A stretch of 53,337 nucleotides of DNA from Acidimicrobiia bacterium UBA5794 (GCA_002418265.1 DIDS01000025.1:19931-73267); one strand, 5' to 3'. Positions 8,612 to 16,965 are shown, numbered from the stretch's first letter. The notes: generated by a model not told the origin, from the letters alone. Numbers and translations: made by a program.

Positions 8612-8685
8612 TGGAGCTGAGGGGATTTGAACCCCTGACCCCTTGTCTGCCAGACAAGTGCTCTGCCAGGCTGAGCTACAGCCCC
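8612..8685 (-). tRNA. tRNA-Ala (anticodon GGC)
   Basis: A full cloverleaf can be drawn on the minus strand: acceptor GGGGCTG/CAGCTCC, D-arm GCTC..GAGC, anticodon stem CTTGT/ACAAG with loop CTGGCAG (anticodon GGC, reads GCC), and T-arm AGGGG TTCAAAT CCCCT. The acceptor contains the G3-U70 wobble pair, the identity mark of tRNA-Ala. The CCA end is not encoded. Confidence 0.97.
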
Positions 8686-8747
8686 ATGATTGGGTACGGA
8701 GCCGAAAGTGTATCAAGGGTCGATGCGTGTCGATCTTGAGATGATCG

Positions 8748-8770
8748 CGGTACCGGAGAGGACGGTACCG
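8748..8770 (+). promoter_or_regulatory. Twin CGGTACCG palindromes around a ribosome-site-like sequence
   Basis: Two identical 8-bp palindromes (8748-8755 and 8763-8770) flank GAGAGGA just upstream of the YhhN-like gene. In RNA they could pair and place the purine-rich sequence in a 7-nt loop; as DNA they could be a paired operator with 15-bp spacing. No function is demonstrated. Confidence 0.4.
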
Positions 8771-8777
8771 TGGTTGC

Positions 8778-9416
8778 ATGAACACAGCCGTCGTCATCTT
8801 CCTCGTCCTCGCAGGTGTGTCAGCGATCGTCAATTGGTGGTCGGTGGCCACCGACCGGCGATCGGTCGAGGTCTTTGCAAAACCAACGACCTTGGCGCTC
8901 CTGATCCTCGCTGCACTCGTCATCGAACCTGCCACACCCTCGGTACGGATCTGGTTCGTGGTGGGTCTGATTCTGAGCTTGGCAGGAGATGTCTTTCTCC
9001 TCCTCGATGCACGGTTCTTCGTCGCCGGACTGGCATCGTTTCTCACCGCCCACATCGCCTACATCGTCGGCCTACTGATCTCAGGGACTGACACCGCCGC
9101 GGTGGGGATCGGGGTCGTCTTGGTCGTTCTCGCCATTTGTGTGACCGGCAGGCGCATCCATCGGGCGGCAGTGAGGACGGATCAGAGGCTTGCGATTCCC
9201 GTGGCTGCCTACATCGTTGTCATCTCGGCAATGCTCGTCGCAGCGATCGGGACCGTGAATTCCGTCGCGGTTGCAGGTGCGGCACTCTTCTACCTGTCGG
9301 ACACGATCCTGGGATGGAACCGGTTTGTCGCCCCGATACCGAATGGACGACTGATGACCATGATGAGCTACCACACAGGCCAGGCGCTCTTGGTCCTTGC
9401 CCTGCTGAGCCTGTGA
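8778..9416 (+). CDS. YhhN family membrane protein (lysoplasmalogenase-like)
   Basis: A 212-residue integral membrane protein with about seven to eight hydrophobic helices. Family marks are visible: the KPTT motif near residue 35, GDVFLLL near 74, the FVAGLASFLTAHIAY segment, SDTILGWNRF and the final YHTGQALLVLALL. Animal members (TMEM86) hydrolyse the vinyl-ether bond of lysoplasmalogens; the role of most bacterial members is unknown, so enzymatic activity is inferred. It is one of two plus-strand genes in a minus-strand block and converges on rsfS with only 13 bp between stop codons. Confidence 0.85.
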   Translation: MNTAVVIFLVLAGVSAIVNWWSVATDRRSVEVFAKPTTLALLILAALVIEPATPSVRIWFVVGLILSLAGDVFLLLDARFFVAGLASFLTAHIAYIVGLLISGTDTAAVGIGVVLVVLAICVTGRRIHRAAVRTDQRLAIPVAAYIVVISAMLVAAIGTVNSVAVAGAALFYLSDTILGWNRFVAPIPNGRLMTMMSYHTGQALLVLALLSL

Positions 9417-9429
9417 GGATCTCCGGATC

Positions 9430-9822
9430 TCAGGATTCGATGGCTGTCGAACTCGATTCGAAAGCGATGCGAGGGGCATCGGCCCACAGGCGTTCCAGGT
9501 CGTAGTACTCGCGTGTCTCTTTGTCGAACACATGCAGTACGACATCGCCGTAGTCGAGCAAAACCCATTCTCCATGTTCCATGCCTTCACGACGGATGGG
9601 TTTGCGACCCAGCTCACGCAACGCAACCTCGGCATCCTCGACGAGGGTCTTGACGTGTCGGGTTGAGGTACCGGAAGCAATCAGAAACACATCAGTGACA
9701 ACGAGGAGGCGCGAAAGGTCGAGGAGCATAACGTCCTCCCCCTTCTTGTCTGAGATGGCCTGAGCGGCGGCTCGTGCCGTTGCGACCGCTTCATCTGTTG
9801 CTCTTGGCACGGGGCTACTCAT
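9430..9822 (-). CDS. rsfS: Ribosomal silencing factor RsfS
   Basis: A 130-residue RsfS/YbeB/Iojap protein. These bind ribosomal protein uL14 on the 50S subunit and block subunit joining during starvation. The family core is present: DVMLLDLSRLLVVTDVFLI, the GTSTRHVKTLVEDAE helix, GMEHGEWVLLDYGDVVLHVF and YYDLERLW. It follows nadD by 47 bp, the usual nadD-rsfS pairing. Confidence 0.95.
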   Translation of the reverse strand: MSSPVPRATDEAVATARAAAQAISDKKGEDVMLLDLSRLLVVTDVFLIASGTSTRHVKTLVEDAEVALRELGRKPIRREGMEHGEWVLLDYGDVVLHVFDKETREYYDLERLWADAPRIAFESSSTAIES

Positions 9823-9869
9823 TCGCCGAGAATCCTAGCGATCCGAACACGGTCACGGCACGGGATTGA

Positions 9870-10442
9870 CTAGGCGTCACGTTTGACGTAGAGATCGTTT
9901 GCCTCGATGTAGAACAGCACGCTCTGAGGAACAAGGAATCCGGGTGACCATCCGGCGCGGACGTGATCCCGAATCTCGGTGGCTGACAGGTCGAGGGTCG
10001 GCATGCTGATCGGTGTGTAGGAATCCCCGATTGCCGCTGTGACCGCATCAAACGAGACCGTCGGGCGCGGAACAACCGCAAGCTCGACCATGGAGAGCAG
10101 CTCGTCTGCCCGATGCCACGACGGAATACCGATCGCCGAGTCCGAGCCAAGTATGAGCACCGGATCACCCTCAAGGGACTCCAAGGTGTCAATGGTGTAT
10201 GTCGGACCCCTCCGCTGCATCTCGCTCTGGTCAACGACCAGGTAATCGGCCTCGGCTGCTGCGAGTCTCGCCATCGCAAGGCGATGCTTGGGTGAGGTGA
10301 CACCGCGATCAAACTTCTGCCACGGCTCGCGGGCAGGCAGTAGACGCACATGGTCAAGGCCCATCTGTTCATAGGCGGCGTGGGCGGCGGCGAGGTGGGC
10401 GATGTGTGGCGGGTCGAACGTGCCGCCGAGTATTCCGTACAC
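9870..10442 (-). CDS. nadD: Nicotinate-nucleotide adenylyltransferase
   Basis: Makes deamido-NAD from nicotinate mononucleotide and ATP, the central step of NAD synthesis. The nucleotidyltransferase motif GGTFDPPHIAH begins at residue 6, and the second motif (LSATEIRDHV) is near the C-terminus; about 190 residues is a normal length. GTG 10442 was chosen because it places the first strand (MYGILGG) at the expected distance. Upstream in-frame TTG codons (10457, 10499) add residues with no counterpart in the family. The 5' end overlaps the M23-like reading frame by about 74 nt, which is unusual. Confidence 0.92.
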   Translation of the reverse strand: MYGILGGTFDPPHIAHLAAAHAAYEQMGLDHVRLLPAREPWQKFDRGVTSPKHRLAMARLAAAEADYLVVDQSEMQRRGPTYTIDTLESLEGDPVLILGSDSAIGIPSWHRADELLSMVELAVVPRPTVSFDAVTAAIGDSYTPISMPTLDLSATEIRDHVRAGWSPGFLVPQSVLFYIEANDLYVKRDA

Positions 10443-10917
10443 GTCCTGCAGGATAGGGAAAGCCGACAAGTGTTCGTCGTGGGGCAAGCCAGAGCCCAAG
10501 CCCGGGAGGTCCCAGACATCGAAAGAGAATCATCGGATCCCGATACACACCGTCGATGCGGAGGGACAGATGGAATGAAGGCACTCCCCCGTGTTGACCG
10601 GCCGTCCCGATGCGCTCTCCACGCCTGACCTGCTGTCCTCGGGAAACAGAGGCCGACGCCAGGTACGAATACGATGTTTGTACACCGCCCGCGTGGGTGA
10701 TCGTGACGGACCGTCGACCGGCAACCGATCCCGAAAATGACACGGTTCCCGCGCCAACAGATACGACCGAGCCTCCGCTCGGTGATGCAATGTCGATACC
10801 CCAATGACCGGCATATCGCCCAACCGGAGCGAACGGTCGGACAACGGTGCCTTGGAGAGATCCGACTGACAAACACGCTGACGCAGAAATAGCTGCGAGG
10901 GACACAAGAACAGACAT
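10369..10917 (-). CDS. Degenerate M23 (LytM) peptidase-like exported protein
   Basis: A short hydrophobic N-terminus is followed by a LytM fold with the order GHWGIDIA, GTVSFSG, VTITHAGGVQTSYSYL, RGERIGTAGQ, FHLSLRIDG. Active LytM enzymes bind zinc by HxxxD and by the last His of HxH, and use a further His in the YxHL strand. Here HWGID is kept, but the HxH position reads HLS and the YxHL position reads YSYL, so the site is probably inactive. Inactive LytM proteins (EnvC, NlpD) activate cell-wall amidases; a similar role is possible but unproven. After DPMILF, about 50 Pro/Arg-rich residues run into nadD in another frame. The ATG has a GAGG ribosome site. Confidence 0.72.
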   Translation of the reverse strand: MSVLVSLAAISASACLSVGSLQGTVVRPFAPVGRYAGHWGIDIASPSGGSVVSVGAGTVSFSGSVAGRRSVTITHAGGVQTSYSYLASASVSRGQQVRRGERIGTAGQHGGVPSFHLSLRIDGVYRDPMILFRCLGPPGLGLWLAPRRTLVGFPYPAGRVRNTRRHVRPATHRPPRRRPRRL

Positions 10918-11027
10918 GATGGTGCAACCTCACGCCGCGCCACATCACCACCCTATGACGAGGCGGTGACACGAACCAGAGGTTCACCCAGGGCTACGTC
11001 GACCAACGTGGGCGGACACAGCACTAG

Positions 11028-11411
11028 CTACGCGGTGACCTGACTCTCGCCGTGGGCGACGGCGAGCACAACCGAGCGAACATCGTTTGGAGAGAACGGC
11101 TTCGGAAGGTATCCCGATGCCCCCATGGCGATGGCTTCGTCGATCTCCTCGGAACCCGTGTAGCCCGAGGCCATGACGACGGCGACATGGTCATATCCCG
11201 GGTTTCGTCGAATCCACCGCAATACGCTGAGGCCGTCCCCGTCAGGGAGCCCGACATCGAGAAGAACGACATCTGGGATCACAGACTCGACCTTGTCCTG
11301 AGCTTCTGCGGCACTTGCAGCCGTATGCACATCAAGGCCGAGCGGTTCAAGAGCGATCTCGACCAAGCGTCGCAATACATGGGAGTCGTCCACGACGAGC
11401 ACCGTTGTCAC
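11028..11411 (-). CDS. Orphan response-regulator receiver protein
   Basis: A single CheY-like receiver domain of 127 residues without an output domain. The acidic pair D8-D9, phospho-acceptor D52 (LLDVGLPDGDG), S82 and K104 (PKPF) are all in place, so it should be phosphorylated. GTG 11411 was chosen because GGAGGT lies directly upstream and the domain begins there; the longer reading frame would add 63 residues without homology. No histidine kinase is nearby. It follows the VWA/MoxR pair by about 100 bp, so a link with that pair is possible but only positional. Confidence 0.88.
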   Translation of the reverse strand: MTTVLVVDDSHVLRRLVEIALEPLGLDVHTAASAAEAQDKVESVIPDVVLLDVGLPDGDGLSVLRWIRRNPGYDHVAVVMASGYTGSEEIDEAIAMGASGYLPKPFSPNDVRSVVLAVAHGESQVTA

Positions 11412-11511
11412 ATGACCTCCAGGAGAAATTGAATCGGAACCAACCCCGTGCGTCTGGTGCTCTATCGGCACATCGCTCTCGGCCCTTGACCGGTCATCTG
11501 CCAATGGAGCG

Positions 11512-12924
11512 CTACGACACCAGACGCGGTCTACGGGTTGTCGGGAGTGCTGCTCGCTCAACGAATGCTTCGAGCTGGCGAAGCGTCCGCACCTGCTCAA
11601 CGCTATTGCACGCAGGCAAGTACCGCGACATCACCGAATCACCCGTGTCCCAGAAACGCTTCGGTTCCGGGTTCAACCAGAACACGGCACGAGCTTTGTC
11701 CGCGATTCGGTTGAGATATTCCACACCCGGATCTCGATAGTTGTTGCGGGCATCGCCGGTGATGATCACAGTGGATTTCGACGTGACCGCATCCTCGTAT
11801 CGTTCCCACATCTCAGCAAAGGAACGCCCATAGTCCGAATGCCCGTCGTGTCGGATGAGATCGGCGTTGGTGCCAAGCTCAACGAGACCGATTCCGAAAT
11901 CGACACCCGGCCCAAAGAAGCAAGTGACCTCGTCGAGACCGTCAATGAACGCGAAGACCCGCACGTTGGAAAGCTCACTCGATATCGCATACGCCAGTTG
12001 CATGGTGAACCGTGCGAACGTCGCCATCGACCCCGACACGTCGCACAGGACGACGAACTCTGGCTTGGACGTTCGTGGTGGCTTGAACTGCGGTTCGAGT
12101 AGGACACCGCCGTGTGCGAGGGACCGCCTGATCGTCCGCCGAACGTCAAGGCGACCCTTTGATCCGTGCTTTCTGCGGTGACTGAGCCGAGTTGCAAGCT
12201 TACGGGCAAGTGGCCCGATGGCACGTTCGACCTGTTCGATCTCGGTCTGTGTGGCATGCATGAGATCCATGTCCTCGATCAGTGGGAGTCGTCTCGTAGC
12301 TGCAACCTGTGCAGCGCCACGGTCCTGCACAAGGCGTGATGTGATCTCGCGTTCGATCTCTCCACGAACGGCGTCGATCATCCCTTGCGCCTCAGCTTGG
12401 CGAATCCGCCGATCAAGTTCTGACTCGTCGCCCTGTGGCATGAGCGCAGCAAGCAGCCGTGCAAGGAGTGCGTCGCTTTCCAGGCGGCGAAGAACTCGAT
12501 AGGCGTAGTACTTTCCACCGACCGGTCGACCAGGCTGCATTCCTCCATACATGTCCACTGCGGCAACAATGAGCTGGCGAAGGGCATCCCGATCACCTGC
12601 GAGCAGTGCCGCCTCAAGCGCATCCGAGAGTCCGCCAGCGTCGGCACCCTGTCCCCCAACCCCCAAATCAGCAAGGATGTCATCAATGTCACCGATCCTC
12701 CCGATGGGTGCCCGCAGACCAAAGAAGACATCAAAAGCCAGGTTGAACGCGTCCTGGTGTCGCGAGTTCTTCACGAGCGTTGCACCAAGCGTGGCTCGCA
12801 GATTCTCCGAGTCTGTCAAGTCGGTGTGTTCAATGGCCTCGATCGCGTCAAGTGCCTCAACCATCGACACCGGTATACCAACGGCCCGTAACTCGGCCAC
12901 GAAATCCGAAAGGGTGTCGATCAC
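11512..12924 (-). CDS. VWA domain protein (CoxE-like)
   Basis: A 470-residue protein with a helical N-terminal half and a C-terminal von Willebrand A domain. The metal-ion site starts with D295-V-S-G-S299, and a later ITGDARNNY segment supplies further ligands. This is the CoxE-like family, which works with MoxR-type AAA+ ATPases in metal-centre maturation and assembly, for example CoxD/CoxE with carbon monoxide dehydrogenase. The MoxR partner lies 2 bp upstream, so they form an operon. The specific client is unknown here; a molybdenum hydroxylase is encoded about 27 kb away. Confidence 0.87.
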   Translation of the reverse strand: MIDTLSDFVAELRAVGIPVSMVEALDAIEAIEHTDLTDSENLRATLGATLVKNSRHQDAFNLAFDVFFGLRAPIGRIGDIDDILADLGVGGQGADAGGLSDALEAALLAGDRDALRQLIVAAVDMYGGMQPGRPVGGKYYAYRVLRRLESDALLARLLAALMPQGDESELDRRIRQAEAQGMIDAVRGEIEREITSRLVQDRGAAQVAATRRLPLIEDMDLMHATQTEIEQVERAIGPLARKLATRLSHRRKHGSKGRLDVRRTIRRSLAHGGVLLEPQFKPPRTSKPEFVVLCDVSGSMATFARFTMQLAYAISSELSNVRVFAFIDGLDEVTCFFGPGVDFGIGLVELGTNADLIRHDGHSDYGRSFAEMWERYEDAVTSKSTVIITGDARNNYRDPGVEYLNRIADKARAVFWLNPEPKRFWDTGDSVMSRYLPACNSVEQVRTLRQLEAFVERAALPTTRRPRLVS

Positions 12925-12926
12925 GC

Positions 12927-13799
12927 TCAGCCCGGCTCAACGTCGAGCGACAGTTCCTTGGAAATGCGTTCGATGTCTGTCTGGTATTTGAGGAGCACGT
13001 TGAGCGTTTCAGCTGTCACCGAGTCGTCGAGCTCCTCGATGCCGAGGGCAACAAGGGTCCGCGCCCAGTCAATGGTCTCGGACACGGATGGTGACTTACG
13101 TAGTGGTATGGCGCGTATGGTCGCCACCGTTTGGACGATCTTGTCTGCAAGTTGCTGTGGCAGTTCGGGTATCCGTGAGGCGAGGATGGCCCGTTCGCGA
13201 TCGATCGACGGATACGGAATGTGCAGATAGAGGCATCTGCGTTTGAGCGCTTCGGAAAGCTCCCTCGTGTTGTTCGACGTCAGGACAACGATCGGTGTCG
13301 TCACAGCCTCCATGGTTCCAAGCTCGGGAATGGTGACCTGGTATGAATCGAGCACTTCGAGAAGGAGCGCCTCGGTTTCGACTTCGACACGATCGACTTC
13401 ATCGATCAAGAGGACGACCGGCTTCTCAGAACGGATTGCCTCAAGCAGGGGCCTCGTCAGAAGGAACGACTCGGAGAAGATGTCCTCCTCGAGGTCATCC
13501 CACGCGGCCCCTTCATCTGACTGGAGGCGAAGGAGCTGCTTGTGGTAGTCCCACTCGTAGAGGGCCTTCGCTTCATCGAGACCTTCGTAGCACTGGAGGC
13601 GAACAAGGCGTCGCCCCGTTGATTGGGCAAGTGCGAGCGCCAACGCCGTCTTTCCCACACCGGCGGGACCCTCGATCAGGACAGGCTTGTTGAGCGCGGT
13701 CGCCAGGAACGTCACCTGCGCGATCCTCGCATCGGCAAGATATCCGACGGATTCAAGATCGGCCGAAACGTCGCTTGGTGAGGTCCAATGGGTGGTCAT
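12927..13799 (-). CDS. MoxR-family AAA+ ATPase (CoxD-like)
   Basis: A 290-residue AAA+ ATPase. Walker A is GPAGVGKT (44-51), Walker B is LLIDEVD (D133, E134), and sensor 1 is the SNNTREL segment followed by the arginine finger region in LKRRCLYLHIPYP. MoxR ATPases act as chaperones that pair with VWA proteins, here the next gene. It lies 6 bp after proB, where actinobacteria usually have proA, so it may be co-transcribed with obgE-proB. Confidence 0.92.
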   Translation of the reverse strand: MTTHWTSPSDVSADLESVGYLADARIAQVTFLATALNKPVLIEGPAGVGKTALALALAQSTGRRLVRLQCYEGLDEAKALYEWDYHKQLLRLQSDEGAAWDDLEEDIFSESFLLTRPLLEAIRSEKPVVLLIDEVDRVEVETEALLLEVLDSYQVTIPELGTMEAVTTPIVVLTSNNTRELSEALKRRCLYLHIPYPSIDRERAILASRIPELPQQLADKIVQTVATIRAIPLRKSPSVSETIDWARTLVALGIEELDDSVTAETLNVLLKYQTDIERISKELSLDVEPG

Positions 13800-13805
13800 G
13801 GGCTC

Positions 13806-14912
13806 TCAGCGTAGCGACGGTGGTCGGTGTCGTTTCTCGCGCAGGACAACGAGATCGTCGCGATGGATCACTTCGACACCGGGAATCATTGCGTCAGCGG
13901 CACCAACCCGTGCCACCCCTTTGGCACACAGATTTCCGTCTTCGTCCACGACTTCGATGGCATCGCCCTGTTGGAAGTCGCCAGACGTATCGGCAATGCC
14001 CACGGCGAGGAGTGATCGTCCACCGTTGACCAGAGCATCGACGGCTCCACCGTCAACGGTGACCGTACCCGACGTTGCAAGCCCGAACGCGATCCACAGT
14101 CTCCTTGCGGACAACGGCTCCTTGCGGGGGTCGATCCATGTCCCAACGGCCTCACCCGCCACAGCCTTCGCCACGACATCAGGGACGTCGGCGGCCGCGA
14201 CAACGGTCGGGACACCTGAGAACGCTGCCATACGGGCAGCAACCACCTTGGTCACCACACCCCCCGATCCAAGGGCACCCTTTCCATCGGACGCCCGAAT
14301 ACTGTCAAGGACTCCGTCAGAGTGGAGCACGGCACTCAGAAGCTCAGCATCATCGGACAACCTCGGGTCGTCGGTGAACAAACCGGGTGTGTCGGTGAGA
14401 ATGACGAGCATTCCCGCGCCAATCAGATGAGACGCAATCGCGGCAAGACGGTCGTTGTCGCCGAGTTTGACCTCATCGACAACCACCGTGTCGTTTTCGT
14501 TGACGATCGGGACAACACCGAGTTCAAGCATGCGAGACAGTGCAGAGCGCGCATTCAGATACTGTTGCCGGTTCCCAAGCACGTCTTTCGTGAGAAGTAC
14601 CTGCCCAATCTCGATGCCGTGTGACGAGAACAGTCTTGCGTAGCGCTCCATGAGCTTCGTCTGCCCCACAGCGGCGGCAACCTGGAGATCGGCGATCGCC
14701 GTTGGCCGGGTCTTGAGCCCAAGAGATGGAAATCCGGCGGCGATCGCTCCCGAAGTCACCAGAACGGTGGGATGACCCGCCGTCATCAGATGTGTGACGT
14801 GGTCCACCACCCGCGCGACTCGGGCCTCATCGAGGCCACCATCGGATCCCGTGAGGCTCGACGAACCGATCTTGACGACAACGGCAGCGCCAGCTTCAAG
14901 CGGACGTCTCAT
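13806..14912 (-). CDS. proB: Glutamate 5-kinase
   Basis: First enzyme of proline synthesis, phosphorylating glutamate for GSA dehydrogenase (ProA). The 368 residues comprise the amino-acid kinase domain (VVVKIGSSSLT at the start, VTSGAIAAGF, VPIVNENDTV, GDNDRLAA) and a C-terminal PUA domain (about 275-355), the long form of ProB that is feedback-controlled by proline. It overlaps obgE by 4 nt (ATGA). The expected proA partner is absent next to it. Confidence 0.96.
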   Translation of the reverse strand: MRRPLEAGAAVVVKIGSSSLTGSDGGLDEARVARVVDHVTHLMTAGHPTVLVTSGAIAAGFPSLGLKTRPTAIADLQVAAAVGQTKLMERYARLFSSHGIEIGQVLLTKDVLGNRQQYLNARSALSRMLELGVVPIVNENDTVVVDEVKLGDNDRLAAIASHLIGAGMLVILTDTPGLFTDDPRLSDDAELLSAVLHSDGVLDSIRASDGKGALGSGGVVTKVVAARMAAFSGVPTVVAAADVPDVVAKAVAGEAVGTWIDPRKEPLSARRLWIAFGLATSGTVTVDGGAVDALVNGGRSLLAVGIADTSGDFQQGDAIEVVDEDGNLCAKGVARVGAADAMIPGVEVIHRDDLVVLREKRHRPPSLR

Positions 14913-16180
14913 ACATATGCCTCCTCGTCGCCTTCTGCATCAGGATCGAAGGTAAACACGATCGAGCCAATCTTGACATCGTCACCTGCCTCAGCACCCG
15001 CCTCGATGAGACCGGCGACGATTCCCGATGACACGAGTCGCTGTGCGGCAAACTCCGCAGCATCGGGATCGGTGAGGTCAGACAGGTTCACCGCACGAAT
15101 CGCAGCGATTCCCTCGACCATCCAGGTACCGCCATCCTGGCGGATCGTGAACTCGTCACTGAGTGGACGGTGCAGTACATACCCTTCGCGTTCGGTTGTG
15201 GTGTCGCGTACCTGACCAACAAGGTCGGCAACGGCGTACATCAGTTCATCAAGACCCTCGCCGGTGAGGGCTGAGATCCGGTGCGTTCCCGGTTCTAGGT
15301 CGAGTTGGTCGATCTCAGCGTCGGAGAGCAACTCCACCTTCGAGAGTGCTACGACCCTGGGTCGGGTAGCAAGGGCTGGATCGTGTTGCGCCAGTTCGTT
15401 GAGAAGCACCTCGAGTTGACGCTTCGGAGAATCGTCTTGAAGTGGACTCGGATCGAGGAGGACGATGAGTGCCCGTGCTCGTTCCGTGTGGCGGAGGAAT
15501 TCGTGTCCGAGACCCTTGCCGGTGGCTGCTCCCTCGATGAGTCCTGGGATGTCCGCGAGCACGATCTCGTGCTCCCCCACCGTCACCACTCCGAGATGTG
15601 GTTCCAGTGTGGTGAACGGATAGTCGGCGATCTTTGGCTTCGCTGCCGACACACGTGAGATGAGCGTGGACTTGCCAGCATTGGGATAGCCGACAATGGC
15701 AGCATCGGCGAGCAGCTTGAGTTCGAGGGTCACCTCGATTTCTTGACCATATTCACCCTGCTCGGCAAAGGTCGGAGCTTTGCGCGCAGGAGTTACGAAC
15801 GCCGCGTTCCCTCGACCACCCTTTCCGCCGAGGGCGACGACGACCTCCTGTCCATCTTCAACAAGGTCGGCCACAAGGACACCGCTGGCATCCTTCACCA
15901 TCGTGCCGAGCGGTACCGGAAGCACGAGATCCTCCCCACGCTTTCCATGTCGTAGATCTCCCTCCCCGTGGGTGCCACTCGGTGCCTTCCAGATCGGGTG
16001 TCGCTCATATCGCAACAGTGTCGGTACGGCCGCGTCGGCAACGAGGATGATGTTGCCCCCCGAACCGCCTGAGCCACCGTTTGGCTTACCCTTGGGAAGC
16101 CCTTTTCGGCGCAGAAACGACGAGACCCCTGCACCGCCGTTGCCTCCACGAAGGGTGAGCTTCACACTGTCTACGAACAT
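14909..16180 (-). CDS. obgE: GTPase Obg
   Basis: Essential GTPase of 50S ribosome assembly and growth control. The Gly-rich Obg domain occupies about 1-158, the G domain has GYPNAGKS (164-171) and DIPG (210-213), and a C-terminal OCT domain completes the 423 residues, as in actinobacterial and Firmicute Obg. It follows rplU-rpmA, separated by a terminator and a heptamer-repeat stretch, and is coupled to proB. Confidence 0.97.
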   Translation of the reverse strand: MFVDSVKLTLRGGNGGAGVSSFLRRKGLPKGKPNGGSGGSGGNIILVADAAVPTLLRYERHPIWKAPSGTHGEGDLRHGKRGEDLVLPVPLGTMVKDASGVLVADLVEDGQEVVVALGGKGGRGNAAFVTPARKAPTFAEQGEYGQEIEVTLELKLLADAAIVGYPNAGKSTLISRVSAAKPKIADYPFTTLEPHLGVVTVGEHEIVLADIPGLIEGAATGKGLGHEFLRHTERARALIVLLDPSPLQDDSPKRQLEVLLNELAQHDPALATRPRVVALSKVELLSDAEIDQLDLEPGTHRISALTGEGLDELMYAVADLVGQVRDTTTEREGYVLHRPLSDEFTIRQDGGTWMVEGIAAIRAVNLSDLTDPDAAEFAAQRLVSSGIVAGLIEAGAEAGDDVKIGSIVFTFDPDAEGDEEAYV

Positions 16181-16212
16181 GGGGATCGCACCTCGTCGAT
16201 GATGAGAAGGTA

Positions 16213-16243
16213 GCTCACAGCTTTCAACTTTCAGCTCTCAGCT
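16213..16243. repeat. Heptamer repeat GCTGAAA-type upstream of obgE
   Basis: On the minus strand this reads as consecutive 7-nt units GCTGAGA, GCTGAAA, GTTGAAA, GCT. The same units, in the opposite orientation, lie after tdk at 19027-19050. Both sit within about 65 bp of a gene end. Confidence 0.75.
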
Positions 16244-16270
16244 TGAGCCCCCGACAAGGGAGTCCTCAGC

Positions 16271-16303
16271 AAAAACAAAGGGCCAGCCTGAGGCCGACCC
16301 TTT
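16271..16303 (-). terminator. Intrinsic terminator of the rplU-rpmA operon
   Basis: On the minus strand a 12-bp stem (two G-U pairs, 3-nt loop, 16277-16303) is followed by GTTTTTG. It lies about 20 bp after the rpmA stop and separates ribosomal protein transcription from obgE. Confidence 0.85.
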
Positions 16304-16323
16304 TCCACGAATGGATCGATGGC

Positions 16324-16578
16324 TTACGCGTCGACGAGCACCGAGACTTGGCGTCGTCCCCGACGAGTACCGTACTTGACGGTCCCGTCAGAAAGGGCAT
16401 AGAGCGTGTCGTCCCCACCTCGGCCGACATTGTCACCGGGGTGGATCTTGGTACCGCGCTGACGGACCATGATCGCACCGGCATTGATGACCTGTCCGTC
16501 GAAGACTTTCGGGCCGAGACGCTTCGCCTTTGAGTCTCTGCCGTTTCTACTTGAACCGGAAGCTTTGGTTTTTGACAT
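16324..16578 (-). CDS. rpmA: 50S ribosomal protein L27
   Basis: The 84 residues have the basic N-terminal tail (SSRNGRDSKAKRLG) that reaches the peptidyl-transferase centre, then the beta-core (GAIMVRQRGTKIHPGDNVGRGGDDTLYAL). The ATG follows the rplU TAA stop with no base between them. There is no N-terminal Firmicute-type cleavage extension. Confidence 0.97.
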   Translation of the reverse strand: MSKTKASGSSRNGRDSKAKRLGPKVFDGQVINAGAIMVRQRGTKIHPGDNVGRGGDDTLYALSDGTVKYGTRRGRRQVSVLVDA

Positions 16579-16965
16579 TTACGCCTCCACCTTGGGTGCG
16601 TCGACATCCTCTGCAACTTCAGGCGTGTCCGCCTTTGTCGCCTTCTTCTTGGATGCACCGGCAGTCTTGATTTTGGTGACCTTGATCGTGGTGTATTTTT
16701 GACGATGACCCTGCCGACGGCGGTAGCCCGTCTTGTTCTTGTACTTGAAGATGTCGATCTTCGGCCCGGCAGAGGCCCCGACCACCTCGGCGGTCACGGA
16801 AGATTTGCCGAGGATGTCGCGGTCGGAGATGACCTTGCCATTGTCTTTGACGATGAGCAGCGGCGTATACGACACCGTTTCGGCATCCTTGATGCGTTCT
16901 ACGTCGAGGACATCGCCCTCGTGAACTTTTGCCTGCTTGCCGCCTGCACGGATGATCGCGTACAT
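16579..16965 (-). CDS. rplU: 50S ribosomal protein L21
   Basis: The start at ATG 16965 gives the standard MYAIIRAGGKQ beginning; the reading frame is open further upstream, but that part has no homology. Of 128 residues, the first 100 are the normal L21 (KVHEGDVLDVERI, YKNKTGYRRRQGHRQKYT). The last 25 are a Lys/Ala then acidic tail, an extension often seen in actinobacteria. Pairs with rpmA. Confidence 0.96.
   Translation of the reverse strand: MYAIIRAGGKQAKVHEGDVLDVERIKDAETVSYTPLLIVKDNGKVISDRDILGKSSVTAEVVGASAGPKIDIFKYKNKTGYRRRQGHRQKYTTIKVTKIKTAGASKKKATKADTPEVAEDVDAPKVEA

Noticed and set aside
9815..10987. Open frame of 390 codons on the minus strand over rsfS/nadD/LytM-like
   Set aside because: Composition is Arg/Ser/Cys-rich without domains, and it lies in another frame over well-identified nadD and LytM-like genes; a GC-driven shadow.
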